From assembly GCA_027490195.1 (NCBI GenBank), contig JAIXYN010000006.1:194930-258929 (forward strand): a stretch of DNA of 64,000 nucleotides, read 5' to 3'. Made by a program: the position numbers and the translations under genes. This document shows, in pieces, positions 28,022-38,331 of the stretch. This DNA comes from Verrucomicrobiaceae bacterium. GTDB lineage: Bacteria > Verrucomicrobiota > Verrucomicrobiia > Verrucomicrobiales > Verrucomicrobiaceae. Each line of letters starts with the position of its first letter. Within the stretch, counting starts at the first letter, position 1. The notes beneath the pieces were generated by a model. It was given only the letters and a program-made list of their open reading frames with translations. It was not told the origin of the DNA and made no database searches.

Positions 28022-28934
28022 AGAGTTTGATGCGTTTGTCCAGCAGCGTGTAAATCACGTCCACCAACAGGTTGAAGAGTACTAGCAGTACGCAGTAAAC
28101 GATGACGGCGCCGCAGAGAACAAAGACATCGCGGTTTTGAATCGAGTTCACGAAAATCATCCCTGCTCCAGAGATGTTGAATACCACTTCCACGATCATC
28201 GACCCGGTGAGCAGATGCGCCGCGAGTGGACCAAGAAAGGTGATGACGGGCAGGATGGCCACTTTGAATGCATGCCTGGCCACAGCCTGGGTTTCGCTGA
28301 GGCCTTTAGCACGTGCGGTGCGCAGGAAGTCGCTCTTCAAAACGTCCAGCAGACTGTTTCGCATCAATCGGGCAACGTAGGCGATGTAGGGTGCGGCGAG
28401 ACAGATCGCAGGCAGAACCATCTGCGACACCGTGCCCCAGCCGCCGACAGGAAGCCACCCGAGCCATAATGCAAAGATGGCGATCAAGAATGGACCGCTG
28501 ATGAAGGATGGAATCGAGATGGAAAGCAGTGAGCCAAACATCGCAAAGTGATCGATCCAGGTGTCCTTGCGCATCGCGGCTAGGGCACCGAGGAAGACGC
28601 CGGCACAGCTCGCAATAACAAAAGCCAGACCACCTAGCACAAATGAGTTGGGCAGTTTTTGACGCAACAACTCCGAGACACGCCAGTCCCGGTATTTGGT
28701 GGAAACCCCCAGATCGCACTGAATGATGGCTGATACATAGGCGGTGTATTGAGACCAAGGAGAACCATCGAGATGATAGCGGGCGAGCTTCGCTTTCATC
28801 ACCTGGTCACTTACCACTTTGTCTGTGTCAAACGGGCCTCCAGGCGTGATCCGTGCGAGCACGAACGTGATCGAAATCACGCAGAAGATCACGATCACGC
28901 TGCTGAAAGTGCGGCGGAGGAGAAAGGGAAGCAT
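28014..28934 (-). CDS. Oligopeptide ABC transporter permease, OppB/DppB-like
   Basis: 'LARITPGGPFDTDK...YHLDGSPWSQY', 'YIAYVARLMRNSLLDVLKSDFLRTARAKGLSE'. Confidence 0.9.
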   Translation of the reverse strand: MLPFLLRRTFSSVIVIFCVISITFVLARITPGGPFDTDKVVSDQVMKAKLARYHLDGSPWSQYTAYVSAIIQCDLGVSTKYRDWRVSELLRQKLPNSFVLGGLAFVIASCAGVFLGALAAMRKDTWIDHFAMFGSLLSISIPSFISGPFLIAIFALWLGWLPVGGWGTVSQMVLPAICLAAPYIAYVARLMRNSLLDVLKSDFLRTARAKGLSETQAVARHAFKVAILPVITFLGPLAAHLLTGSMIVEVVFNISGAGMIFVNSIQNRDVFVLCGAVIVYCVLLVLFNLLVDVIYTLLDKRIKLYA

Positions 28935-28973
28935 CGCGGAAATGTCGAACGACGAAGGCGGAATGTCGATTGC

Positions 28974-29834
28974 TCAATCACCCAGCCACCATGCAAAGCT
29001 GCCGCTGGGGACTGGCAAAACACCGGCGGCGCCCCGTAGCTGCATCTCGCCGTGCTCCACTTTGCCACCGTTGCGGCCAAACTGCTGCTTGAGGAGGTGG
29101 TGCAGCGAGATAGGCGTCAGTTCCGGCGTGTGGCAGGACAGCAGCACCCCGAGAGGCTGGGGTGACATGAGTTTACCGAGCAGTGAGAGCAGCGGCGGCA
29201 GGTCGTTTTCGATTTTGAAGACCTCCCCCTTGGCACCACGGCCATAGCTTGGCGGATCGAGAATGAGGAGGTCGTACTTCCGGTCACGGCGCAGCTCACG
29301 CTCCAAAAACTTGGTCACGTCATCCACGATCCAGCGGATCGGCTTTTCTTCGAGTCCGTTGAGCACCGCGTTCTTGCGCGCCCAATCCACCATGCCCTTG
29401 GATGCGTCCACATGACACACTTCCGCTCCGGCATGCGCCGCCGCGAGGGTGCTGCCGCCAGAGTAAGCGAAAAGATTCAGCACCCGAGCCGGGCGGTTGT
29501 GGCGCTTGGCATATTCCGTGCAGCCTTCGCGGATGCGCCGCCATTGATCGCGCTGCTCGGGAAAGATACCGAGGTGGCCGAAATCGGTCGAACTGAGCTG
29601 AAACTTCGTGCCATCGACCTCAATGGTCCATGTCTCGGGCAGTTTATCTCGACCGCGCCATTGATTGCCACCGTCGCGGAAGAAAGTGGCGGTCACTTTC
29701 TGCCAGTCGGCCTTGGCCAAGGTCTGCTGCCATACCGCCTGAGCGCATGGCCGTGAGAGCACGACGCTGCCAAAGCGCTCCAGCTTTTGAAATGAGCCGC
29801 TGTCGAGGAGTTCGTAACCGTTTGAATCAGCCAT
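28974..29834 (-). CDS. Class I SAM-dependent methyltransferase (RlmI/RlmK-like)
   Basis: 'VLNLFAYSGGSTLAAAHAGAEVCHVDASKGMVDWARKN', 'LLILDPPSYGRG'. Confidence 0.85.
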   Translation of the reverse strand: MADSNGYELLDSGSFQKLERFGSVVLSRPCAQAVWQQTLAKADWQKVTATFFRDGGNQWRGRDKLPETWTIEVDGTKFQLSSTDFGHLGIFPEQRDQWRRIREGCTEYAKRHNRPARVLNLFAYSGGSTLAAAHAGAEVCHVDASKGMVDWARKNAVLNGLEEKPIRWIVDDVTKFLERELRRDRKYDLLILDPPSYGRGAKGEVFKIENDLPPLLSLLGKLMSPQPLGVLLSCHTPELTPISLHHLLKQQFGRNGGKVEHGEMQLRGAAGVLPVPSGSFAWWLGD

Positions 29835-29841
29835 GGGAAAA

Positions 29842-30843
29842 TTAATCGGCCTCAGGCCGTGGATCGCGTGAAAGCAGGGCCTTCATTCCCTCCTTGGGGG
29901 ATTTGCCCTGATAGAGCACGGCGTTGATCTCATCGATCAGCGGCATGCGCACGCCTCGGGCCTGGGCTGCGCGGTGCAGGCTGGCGGTGTTCAGCACGCC
30001 TTCGGCGACCATGCGCGTGCTGGAGATGATCTCGTCCAACGGCCGCCCCTGCCCAAGCATGACGCCGACACGGTGATTGCGGCTGTGCTCTGAATAGCAG
30101 GTGCCCATGAGATCCCCCACGCCACTGAGCCCATAAAAAGTTTCCACTTTGCCGCCTTCAGCCACGCCGAGGCGCACCATTTCAGCCAGCGCACGAGTAA
30201 CCAGGGCGGCGAGGGTGTTGTCGCCGAGCTGCAAACCATGGGCGATGCCAGAGGCAATGGCATAGGGGTTCTTCATCGCTCCGGCCCATTCGGCGCCAAT
30301 GATGTCATCGGTGGTGTAGGTGCGAAAGAATGGCAGCGTGAAGCAGGCCTGCACCGCTTTCGCCATTTCATCATCCGCACAGGCCACGACGGCGGCGGTG
30401 GCAAGCTGACGCGCCACTTCTTCGGCGTGGTTGGGTCCGGTCAGCACCGCGAGAGGAACGCCGGGAATGGACTCACCAATGAGCTCGCTCATGCGCCTGC
30501 CGGTTTCGAGTTCGATACCCTTGGAGCAGGACACGAGCACCCGAGCCTGTGACGCCGCCCGGCTTTGGGCGACGAGTTCCGCAGTACCGCGCATCGCTTT
30601 CGAAGGAATCACAAACACGAGCATGTCCGCAGGCTGCAAAGATCCCAGATCGGCAGTAACGGTGATCTCGGGCGAGAGTTCCAGATCAGGGAGATAACGA
30701 ACATTGCGGCGTGTGTCACGGATTTGCGCCATCAGTTCAGTATCGCGCCCCCAGAACTGCACCTTCAGCCCGCGCAAAGAAAGCAATGAGGCAAGTGCAG
30801 TTCCCCAGCTGCCAGCACCGATGACTGTGGCGGACCGAATCAT
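29842..30843 (-). CDS. gpsA: NAD(P)-dependent glycerol-3-phosphate dehydrogenase
   Basis: 'MIRSATVIGAGSWGTALASLLS', 'GAMKNPYAIASGIAHGLQLGDNT'; start ATG at 30843. Confidence 0.95.
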   Translation of the reverse strand: MIRSATVIGAGSWGTALASLLSLRGLKVQFWGRDTELMAQIRDTRRNVRYLPDLELSPEITVTADLGSLQPADMLVFVIPSKAMRGTAELVAQSRAASQARVLVSCSKGIELETGRRMSELIGESIPGVPLAVLTGPNHAEEVARQLATAAVVACADDEMAKAVQACFTLPFFRTYTTDDIIGAEWAGAMKNPYAIASGIAHGLQLGDNTLAALVTRALAEMVRLGVAEGGKVETFYGLSGVGDLMGTCYSEHSRNHRVGVMLGQGRPLDEIISSTRMVAEGVLNTASLHRAAQARGVRMPLIDEINAVLYQGKSPKEGMKALLSRDPRPEAD

Positions 30844-31490
30844 GACTGCGGCTTCTTTTTGGTAAAGGCCTTGCTCTCCGTGCCAGCCAGTAGGCGCTGA
30901 ATGTTGGCGCGATGCCGGATGAAGGCGAGAATCATCACCACGATGCCAAAGCCGAGCAGCACGAAATCCCAGCGCCCCACTCGCCACATCTGAATGGCCA
31001 TCGCCGTGGGCACACCCACAGCCGCCGCCAGTGAACCAAGAGAAACATAACGAAAAGCGAAGAGGAAGGTGAGAAAGCCGATCCACCCGCCGATCATTCC
31101 GGCCAGCGAAATGCCGAGCAGCACACCACCGGTGGTCGCGATGCCTTTGCCACCTTTAAAGCCGAGCCAGAAGGTGAACATGTGGCCGATCACGGCGGCG
31201 AAACCGGCCAGCACTTTGCCCAGTGAGATCATTTCGGGAGCTGCCCCTGTATGGGCGATCCAGCCTGCTGCCAGCCAGACGGGCAACCAGCCTTTGAGCA
31301 TGTCGAGAAGGAAGACAGGGATTCCAATCCCCTTCCCCAGCACACGGATGGCATTGGTGGCACCGATGTTGCCGCTACCGTGCTGACGAATGTCGATGCC
31401 CTTCAGGCGGCCGGCGAGATAGCCGAACGGCACAGAGCCGCATAGATAGCCGCAGGCGATGCTGAGGAGAGTGGCGGTGGTTGTGGTCAT
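30840..31490 (-). CDS. plsY: Glycerol-3-phosphate acyltransferase PlsY
   Basis: 'YLCGSVPFGYLAGRLKGIDIRQHGSGNIGATNAIRVLGK', 'GFKGGKGIATTGG'. Confidence 0.95.
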   Translation of the reverse strand: MTTTTATLLSIACGYLCGSVPFGYLAGRLKGIDIRQHGSGNIGATNAIRVLGKGIGIPVFLLDMLKGWLPVWLAAGWIAHTGAAPEMISLGKVLAGFAAVIGHMFTFWLGFKGGKGIATTGGVLLGISLAGMIGGWIGFLTFLFAFRYVSLGSLAAAVGVPTAMAIQMWRVGRWDFVLLGFGIVVMILAFIRHRANIQRLLAGTESKAFTKKKPQS

Positions 31491-31564
31491 GGCGTGAGCA
31501 GACTCCTAGTAGCCGAATTCAGCGTGCTCTGGCAAGCATTTCATCAGGTCGAAACCACCTGAAG

Positions 31565-34228
31565 TCATTTCGCCCCGTGCTTTTCTTTCAGATACTGCAC
31601 GGTTTCATCCGCTGTATCAGCCTGAATCATTAGCAAATCCCCCGCCTGCGCGGATTCCAGGGCCAGATCGACCGCCTTGAGGTGGCCGAGAATGGACTCC
31701 ACGCGCCGTGTGCGCGAAGCGTTTTCCAGGCCTGTGGCGAGGAGTTTCATGATCTCGCCCGCTTCACGACCGCGCACGTAATCGCCTTCGTAAAGCCAGG
31801 CTTCATCAAATTCCGTGCTTAGCATGCGCCCTTGTTCGATGATGTCAGTATCACGGCGGTCACCAGCGGAGCTGTAAACGACGATGCGGCGCGGATTGGT
31901 GAACTGACGCAGACCGTCGAGCAAGGCGCGGAGGGCGTCCACATTGTGACCGTAGTCAACGATCACGGTGACGCCTTTCAGATCGAGCACGTTGAAGCGA
32001 CCGGCGTTTTGTTCGAGACTGGGAACAAAGGTGCTCGCGCCCTGACGAATGAGCTCGTCGTCAATGCCCAGAGCCCATGCCGCCGCCACCGCAGCGAGGG
32101 TGTTTTCGACCTGAAAGCCGATGCGCCCGCCATGGGTAAGCGGGACTTGGCTCAGGGGCATGAACACATCCTCATGGGGGCCGGTGGCACGGATGATGTG
32201 ACCGTCACGAACATAAATAGCACGTTCACCTTTGATGCGATGGCGGACGATGACGGCGCACTCACCGTCCAAGGCGAAGAAGATCGTCTTGCGCGGATAG
32301 GTTTCCGCCATTTTTACAACAAGCGGGTCAGCGGCATTGAGGACGGCACTGCCGTCGGCAGACACGGCGGCGACGATGCACTGCTTCACCTCAGCCAGTT
32401 GCTCCGGTGTGTCGATATCATTGATGCCCAGATGGTCGCCCGCGCCAATGTTGGTGACGACGGCGACGTCGCAATGGTCAAAGGCCAGACCTTCGCGCAA
32501 AATGCCGCCACGGGCGGTTTCCAGCACGGCAGCATCACACAGGGGATAGGACAGGATGCTGCGGGCGCTCTTGGGACCGCTGCAGTCGCCGCTGTCGATC
32601 ATCCTCGAACCGACAAAAACGCCGTCCGTGCTTGTCATGCCCACGCGCCATTGGTTCTGAGTCAGCAGATGCGCAATGAAGCGTGTCGTGGTGGTTTTGC
32701 CATTCACCCCGGTCACAGCAACGATGGGGATGCGCCCTCGGCAATTGGGGGCAAACATGGTGTCGATCACCGCCTGGCCAACGGGGCGCGGCTCACCTTC
32801 CGAAGGATACAGGTGCATGCGGAGCCCCGGGCGTGCATTGAGCTCAATGATGACGCCGTTGCGGGGGCTCAGGGGCTGAGTGATATCTGGGGCGATCATG
32901 TCGAGGCCGCAGATGTCGAGGCCGACCATCTGCGCAGCTTCGACGGCGGCAGCGCAGATCGTGGGGTGAACCTCGGCAGTGCAGTCCACGGCAGTACCGC
33001 CGGTGCTCAGGTTTGCGTTGCGGCGGATGAGGATCATCCGATCTTTTTCGGGGATCGATTCTGGCGTGACGCCCTGCTCGGAGAGCACACCGGTGGCGAC
33101 GGCATCAATGCGAATGCGGCTCAGAGCGGCGGCATGATCAGCAGCACGACGTGGGTCGCGGTTCTTTTCGGCAATGAGCTCCTGAATGGTATGCACACCA
33201 TCGCCGATGACATGCGCTGGGTGGCGACGTGAGACGGCAATAAGTTCACGTCCGATCACAAGCACTCGGTAGTCCTCCCCCTCGGCAAACTGCTCCACAA
33301 TGACTGAGCTGCTTTCCTCCCGGGCGGCTTCGTAGGCGGTGATGACCTGCTCGCGGGTGTATAGGTTTAAAGCGACGCCACGGCCCTGATTCCCGTCCAG
33401 AGGTTTGACGACAACGGGCAGGCCGATTTCATTGGCGGCGGCCCAAGCGTCGTCAGCATTCTTCACGGGTCGGCCCTGGGGGACAGGCAGGCCGATTTCA
33501 TTGAGCATCCTGCGGGTGAAGTCTTTGTCCTGAACGATGTCTTCGGCAATTGCGCTCGTCTGACTGGTGGCGGCGGCGAGTATCTTCTTTTGTTTTGAGC
33601 CCCAGCCAAGCTGGACCAGGCTGCCTTCGGTGAGACGATGCACCGGGATGCCACGCAGGCGTGCGGCATCCACCATGGCTCGCGTGCTCGGGCCGAGGCA
33701 GACACTTTGGGCAAGATCGCTCAGTTCCGTGATGGCCGCATTCACGTCCATGGTCTGGCCGAAGAGCGCGGCATCGATCAAACGCCGTGCGAGTTCGAAG
33801 GCAGCGCGAGCAACGGTTTCATCATCAAATTGGGTGATGATGCGATACGTCAGTGGCTGGGAACTGGGCATCACCTTGCCGAAGATCACCTGAAGATCGG
33901 AGCGGCTTTGCAGATGCAGCGTAATGGATTGCAGCAGGGTGGCCAAGGCATCCGCCTTCGGCGCAACGCAGGTTTCGCTGAGCTGCGGCTCCAGCGCCGG
34001 CAGCCAGGAAAGTAGCCAAGACCGCCAGTTCGTGACGTGATCGGTCAACTCGGGAAACTCTACCCTGCATTCCAGAACAGTCTCACGTGCCCAGAGATTT
34101 GGGCCGCGAAGAGCAAGGATTTTGCGAACAATGGAGGAACGGAGTTCGCAGGATGGAGCAGTGTGGGGCAAGCAGGAAATGGAACGCGCGGAATTGTCCA
34201 CAGACCTGAGGGAGGTCAAGGGAAACAT
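31565..34228 (-). CDS. cphA: Cyanophycin synthetase, CphA1-like (full three-domain)
   Basis: 'ILALRGPNLWARETVLE' N-domain, ATP-grasp 'VVVKPLDGNQGRGVALNL', Mur-ligase P-loop 'VTGVNGKTTTTR' and C-lobe 'IVDYGHNVDALRALLDGL'; start uncertain (34228 chosen). Confidence 0.9.
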   Translation of the reverse strand: MFPLTSLRSVDNSARSISCLPHTAPSCELRSSIVRKILALRGPNLWARETVLECRVEFPELTDHVTNWRSWLLSWLPALEPQLSETCVAPKADALATLLQSITLHLQSRSDLQVIFGKVMPSSQPLTYRIITQFDDETVARAAFELARRLIDAALFGQTMDVNAAITELSDLAQSVCLGPSTRAMVDAARLRGIPVHRLTEGSLVQLGWGSKQKKILAAATSQTSAIAEDIVQDKDFTRRMLNEIGLPVPQGRPVKNADDAWAAANEIGLPVVVKPLDGNQGRGVALNLYTREQVITAYEAAREESSSVIVEQFAEGEDYRVLVIGRELIAVSRRHPAHVIGDGVHTIQELIAEKNRDPRRAADHAAALSRIRIDAVATGVLSEQGVTPESIPEKDRMILIRRNANLSTGGTAVDCTAEVHPTICAAAVEAAQMVGLDICGLDMIAPDITQPLSPRNGVIIELNARPGLRMHLYPSEGEPRPVGQAVIDTMFAPNCRGRIPIVAVTGVNGKTTTTRFIAHLLTQNQWRVGMTSTDGVFVGSRMIDSGDCSGPKSARSILSYPLCDAAVLETARGGILREGLAFDHCDVAVVTNIGAGDHLGINDIDTPEQLAEVKQCIVAAVSADGSAVLNAADPLVVKMAETYPRKTIFFALDGECAVIVRHRIKGERAIYVRDGHIIRATGPHEDVFMPLSQVPLTHGGRIGFQVENTLAAVAAAWALGIDDELIRQGASTFVPSLEQNAGRFNVLDLKGVTVIVDYGHNVDALRALLDGLRQFTNPRRIVVYSSAGDRRDTDIIEQGRMLSTEFDEAWLYEGDYVRGREAGEIMKLLATGLENASRTRRVESILGHLKAVDLALESAQAGDLLMIQADTADETVQYLKEKHGAK

Positions 34229-34309
34229 CAGATTGAAATGAGATGGTCCAGGCTTTCCTGCGCCCATGCTGGGGAAAAATCCGCCCCGGTTTGACAAGCT
34301 CTGGTAACA

Positions 34310-36565
34310 TTGGACTTTCGGCAGGTTCCACGATCCGCCTTCACTTTGCCTCCTCCCCTCATCCAAGACCTTCCCGACCGCCTGCTTCAGCATGCCGAAT
34401 CCAAACTGGCATCCGGTGAGCGCATGGTCGCACGGCTGATGACGGATCTGGATGCAGGACTGCATTTCCGGCACGGACTGATCGTGCTGACCAACACGCG
34501 CCTGCTGCATTTTGAGGATGCAGGCAGCAGCCAGCCGAGCTTCCTCGCCTGGAAGCTGGCAGGTCTACAGGAGTTCAACCTGGAGGAAATGGGCGCGACC
34601 ATTGCGCTGCACCTCATTGGAAACGGCACCCTCCTCGGCCAGTGGAGGGTGACTTCCGGCTGTCTGCGCCAAGCCGAGGCATTTCTGGCGCGGTTCAGGG
34701 AGCAGCACCGCAGTCTGAGCGGGGAGGACACTGGTGCTGCCGCCCGCGACCATGAGGTCGAGGAGGATGAGGAAGAAATCTTTGCCGCTGAGGATGCTGA
34801 AGGATACATCCCACCTGGGAAACCGCTGCTGCGCCTGCTTAGCTTCGCACGGCCATGGTACCGGCTGCTGTTTCTCGGGCTGACGCTCACCATGGCGAGC
34901 ACCGGGGCACAGATGATCGCCCCTTGGCTCACCATGTCGCTGGTGGATGATGTGCTCATCCCGCTGCAGAGCCAGACGGAGCGCGTGCATGTTCATCTGG
35001 TCTATGTATTCATCACCGAACTGGCGCTTGCCGCCTTGCTGACCTGGGCATTGAACTGGGGGAAAACTTTCGTGGTGGCGCGCATTGCCGAGCATGTGAC
35101 CAGCCGCATGCGGCGGGAGACCTTTGAGCATCTGCAGCGGCTTTCACTCACCTATTTCAACCGCAAGCGCACCGGAGACCTCATCTCGCGTATCGGTTCT
35201 GACACGGAGCATCTGTCCCTGTTTATCTCGGTGAACTTCATCGACTTTTTCTGCGATGTGCTGCAGTTCATTTTCACGGCGGTCATTTTGTTCAGCATCA
35301 ATCCACTGCTGGCCGTGGCCGCTCTGGGTCCTGTTCCCATCGTCGCCTGGCTGGTTCAGCGCGTGCGTGATCATCTGCGCGGCGGGTTTGCCGCCGCCAG
35401 CCGTGCGGGCAGCCAGCTCACCAGCGTGCTGGCTGACACAATTCCCGGCGTGCGCGTGGTCAAGGCCTTCGCGCAGGAAAAACGTGAAATCGAGCGCTTC
35501 CGTGTGGCGGACAAGCACATCTTCGACACCAATGACCGCGTGAACAAGACCTGGTCGTTCTTCACGCCAATGATCAAACTGCTGACGGACCTTGGACTGC
35601 TGATCGTTTGGGCGGTCGGTGCGTGGAGCGTGGCGCATGACACCATCACAGTGGGAGTGCTGACCGGCTTTGTACTTTACATCAGCAGCTTCTACGAGCG
35701 CATGGACTCGATGAGCCGCTTCACCGCGTCCATGCAGCGGGCAGCCGCCAGTGCGCACCGCGTTTTTGACGTGCTGGATGTGAAACCGGATGTGCCAGCG
35801 CAGCGCAATGCGATCAAGGTGGGCCGTTTGAGTGGCGAGATCGAGTTTCGTGATGTGAAATTTCGCTATGGTTCCCGTGAAATCATTCGCGGCATCAGTT
35901 TGAAAATCGCGCCGGGCGAGATGGTAGGATTCGTGGGGCCGAGCGGCGCGGGCAAAACAACGCTGGTGAACCTGGCCTGCCGATTCTTCGAAGTGAGCGA
36001 AGGCGCGGTGCTCGTGGATGGCTTCAACTTGAGTGATGTGGATGTGATGGACTACCGTAAAAACCTCGGACTTGTATTGCAGGAGCCGTATCTCTTTTAT
36101 GGCACCATCGCGGAAAACATTGCCTATGGAAAACCGGAGGCCACGCGGGCTGAGATCGTCGCTGCGGCGCGTGCGGCACGTGCGCATGACTTCATCATGC
36201 GGCTGCCGGACGCTTACGACTCCATGGTCGGCGAGCGCGGCCAGCAGCTCTCCGGTGGCGAGCGTCAGCGCATCAGCATCGCGCGTGCGCTTCTCGTAGA
36301 TCCGGCCATTTTGATTCTGGACGAGGCCACGTCATCCGTGGACACCGAAACGGAACGTGAAATCCAGGCGGCGCTGGATCACCTTGTCAAAGGCCGCACC
36401 ACAATCGCCATCGCGCATCGACTTGGCACCTTGCGCAAGGCCAGCCGGCTGGTGGTGATTGAGGAAGGCCTGATCAAGGAAATCGGATCGCATGATGAAC
36501 TGCTGAAGAGCAGCGGCACCTACGCGCGCCTGCATGAAGCCATGCTGGAGGTGAACCACGCATGA
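34310..36565 (+). CDS. ABC transporter exporter (fused permease/ATPase) with N-terminal extension, cyanophycin-locus associated
   Basis: Walker A 'GPSGAGKTT', 'LSGGERQR', 'ILILDEATSSVD'; followed by DUF1854 gene with ATGA overlap; TTG start. Confidence 0.9.
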   Translation: MDFRQVPRSAFTLPPPLIQDLPDRLLQHAESKLASGERMVARLMTDLDAGLHFRHGLIVLTNTRLLHFEDAGSSQPSFLAWKLAGLQEFNLEEMGATIALHLIGNGTLLGQWRVTSGCLRQAEAFLARFREQHRSLSGEDTGAAARDHEVEEDEEEIFAAEDAEGYIPPGKPLLRLLSFARPWYRLLFLGLTLTMASTGAQMIAPWLTMSLVDDVLIPLQSQTERVHVHLVYVFITELALAALLTWALNWGKTFVVARIAEHVTSRMRRETFEHLQRLSLTYFNRKRTGDLISRIGSDTEHLSLFISVNFIDFFCDVLQFIFTAVILFSINPLLAVAALGPVPIVAWLVQRVRDHLRGGFAAASRAGSQLTSVLADTIPGVRVVKAFAQEKREIERFRVADKHIFDTNDRVNKTWSFFTPMIKLLTDLGLLIVWAVGAWSVAHDTITVGVLTGFVLYISSFYERMDSMSRFTASMQRAAASAHRVFDVLDVKPDVPAQRNAIKVGRLSGEIEFRDVKFRYGSREIIRGISLKIAPGEMVGFVGPSGAGKTTLVNLACRFFEVSEGAVLVDGFNLSDVDVMDYRKNLGLVLQEPYLFYGTIAENIAYGKPEATRAEIVAAARAARAHDFIMRLPDAYDSMVGERGQQLSGGERQRISIARALLVDPAILILDEATSSVDTETEREIQAALDHLVKGRTTIAIAHRLGTLRKASRLVVIEEGLIKEIGSHDELLKSSGTYARLHEAMLEVNHA

Positions 36566-37041
36566 GCACGCCGCAGCCATCGTGCATCGAATTCGCCAAA
36601 GATGACCTGGGCCGATTGGTGCTGGTAGATCAAGACGGCGTACGGCATGTAAATGTACATCCCGCCAAACTCTTTCCTCTGACCGAGAAAGACCACTGGA
36701 TCTCCATCCAGTCCGAAGGGGCGCGTGAAATTCTGTGCATCGAAGATCCACAGAGTCTGCCCGAGCCTTCACGAACCCTGCTGCTCGATGCGCTGGCCAT
36801 GCGTGACTTCGTGCCCATCATTCAGGTGATCCACCGCATTGTGCGTCTGGCGGACGGCCATGTATGGCATGTCACCACGGATCGTGGCAACACCAGCTTT
36901 GAAGTCGAGACGGATGAAAGCATCCAAGCACTTGGCCATGGCCGTCTGGTCATTGTTGACCGCCGCAACACACGCTATCTTATCCCCAACGTCGCCAGCC
37001 TGGACCGCGTCAGCAAACGGAAGCTGGAGCACTACTACTGA
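36562..37041 (+). CDS. DUF1854 family protein
   Basis: 'VHPAKLFPLTEKDHWISI' and 'RNTRYLIPNVASLDRVSKRKLE' are typical of the family. Confidence 0.8.
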   Translation: MSTPQPSCIEFAKDDLGRLVLVDQDGVRHVNVHPAKLFPLTEKDHWISIQSEGAREILCIEDPQSLPEPSRTLLLDALAMRDFVPIIQVIHRIVRLADGHVWHVTTDRGNTSFEVETDESIQALGHGRLVIVDRRNTRYLIPNVASLDRVSKRKLEHYY

Positions 37042-37043
37042 CC

Positions 37044-38231
37044 TTGAACCCCGTTAACACCCCACCAGCCACGGCTCCACGCATCGGTTCACTCGATGTC
37101 TATCGCGGCATTGTGATGTTCCTGCTCGGTCTGCGCCTGCTGGAGCTCGATGAAGTGTCCCAACACTTTCCAGACAGCGCCATCTGGCAATTTCTCGGCC
37201 ATCATTCCTCGCACATTCCATGGGTGGGCTGTTCACTGAATGACCTGATCCACCCGTCATTTGCCTTTTTAACCGGGGCATCGCTGGTGTTTTCCGTTTC
37301 ATCACGTTCGCGTCAAGGCCAGTCGCAGTGGCACATGACTATGCATGCCCTGTGGCGGTCAGTGGCTCTGATATTCCTCGGGATCTTCCTGCGCAGTGTG
37401 GATCGTGATGCGACCCACTGGACCTTCGATGAAACCCTGACCCAGACCGGCCTCGGCTACATGGCGGTGTTTACCTTGGCTTACTGCGGCACACGCACAC
37501 GCTGGATCTGGTTTGGCATCATTCTCGTCTCTTACTGGCTCTTGTATGTGCTCTATCCCATCATGCCACCGCATGGCAATCCCATGGACTTCAACACTCC
37601 CGAAGGCTGGCAGCATGATTTCACCGGCTTTTTCGCCCACTGGAATCACAACCGCAACGTGGGCTGGAGCTTTGACCGCTGGCTGCTGAATCAATTCCCG
37701 CGTGAGCGCCCCTATGTGGGCTATCTCGGAGGGTACACCACGCTGAACTTCATCCCCACCATCGCCACCATGATCCTCGGACTGATGGCAGGCACTTGGA
37801 TCAAGCGCGCGGACCAACCGGCCAGGCAGCTCATGATCGCGAGTGTGGCATGCCTTGCCTTCAGTTTTGTGCTGCATTTCAGCGGCATCTGCCCCATCGT
37901 GAAGCGCTTGTGGACACCTGCCTGGGTTTTCTTCAGCGGTGGTGGCTGCCTGCTGATCTTGGGTGTGCTGTATCAGGTCATCGACGTCAGGCATTGGCGT
38001 CGCTGGTCCTTCCCCTTTGTGGTCATCGGCATGAACTCGCTCGCCATCTATGTGATGCGCCATACTCTGGACATCTGGTTTTCGGAGACACTCCGGAAAC
38101 ACTTTGGCACCCGGGTGTTTCAAGTATTCGGTCCAGAACTGCAGCCAGTCATGATCGGGACCTGCACCTTCATTATTTTTTGGCTAATCCTGCTGTGGAT
38201 GTACCGCCGCAAGATTTACATCCGGCTATGA
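37044..38231 (+). CDS. HGSNAT/DUF5009-like multi-span membrane acyltransferase-type protein
   Basis: 'RIGSLDVYRGIVMFLL', 'FAFLTGASLVFSV', multi-span hydrophobic. Confidence 0.75.
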   Translation: MNPVNTPPATAPRIGSLDVYRGIVMFLLGLRLLELDEVSQHFPDSAIWQFLGHHSSHIPWVGCSLNDLIHPSFAFLTGASLVFSVSSRSRQGQSQWHMTMHALWRSVALIFLGIFLRSVDRDATHWTFDETLTQTGLGYMAVFTLAYCGTRTRWIWFGIILVSYWLLYVLYPIMPPHGNPMDFNTPEGWQHDFTGFFAHWNHNRNVGWSFDRWLLNQFPRERPYVGYLGGYTTLNFIPTIATMILGLMAGTWIKRADQPARQLMIASVACLAFSFVLHFSGICPIVKRLWTPAWVFFSGGGCLLILGVLYQVIDVRHWRRWSFPFVVIGMNSLAIYVMRHTLDIWFSETLRKHFGTRVFQVFGPELQPVMIGTCTFIIFWLILLWMYRRKIYIRL

Positions 38232-38331
38232 TGCCGTCAGCGCACAGATCAAATCTGTTTTCGGAGATCCCCTCAATTTTGGGCACCTCGCATGTGGAAT
38301 CCCGGCGGTGGCCCTCGGCATGTATTCCATT

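Noticed and set aside
31832-33232. 466-aa plus-strand ORF opposite cphA
   Set aside because: Antisense shadow of a conserved gene with no recognisable domain.
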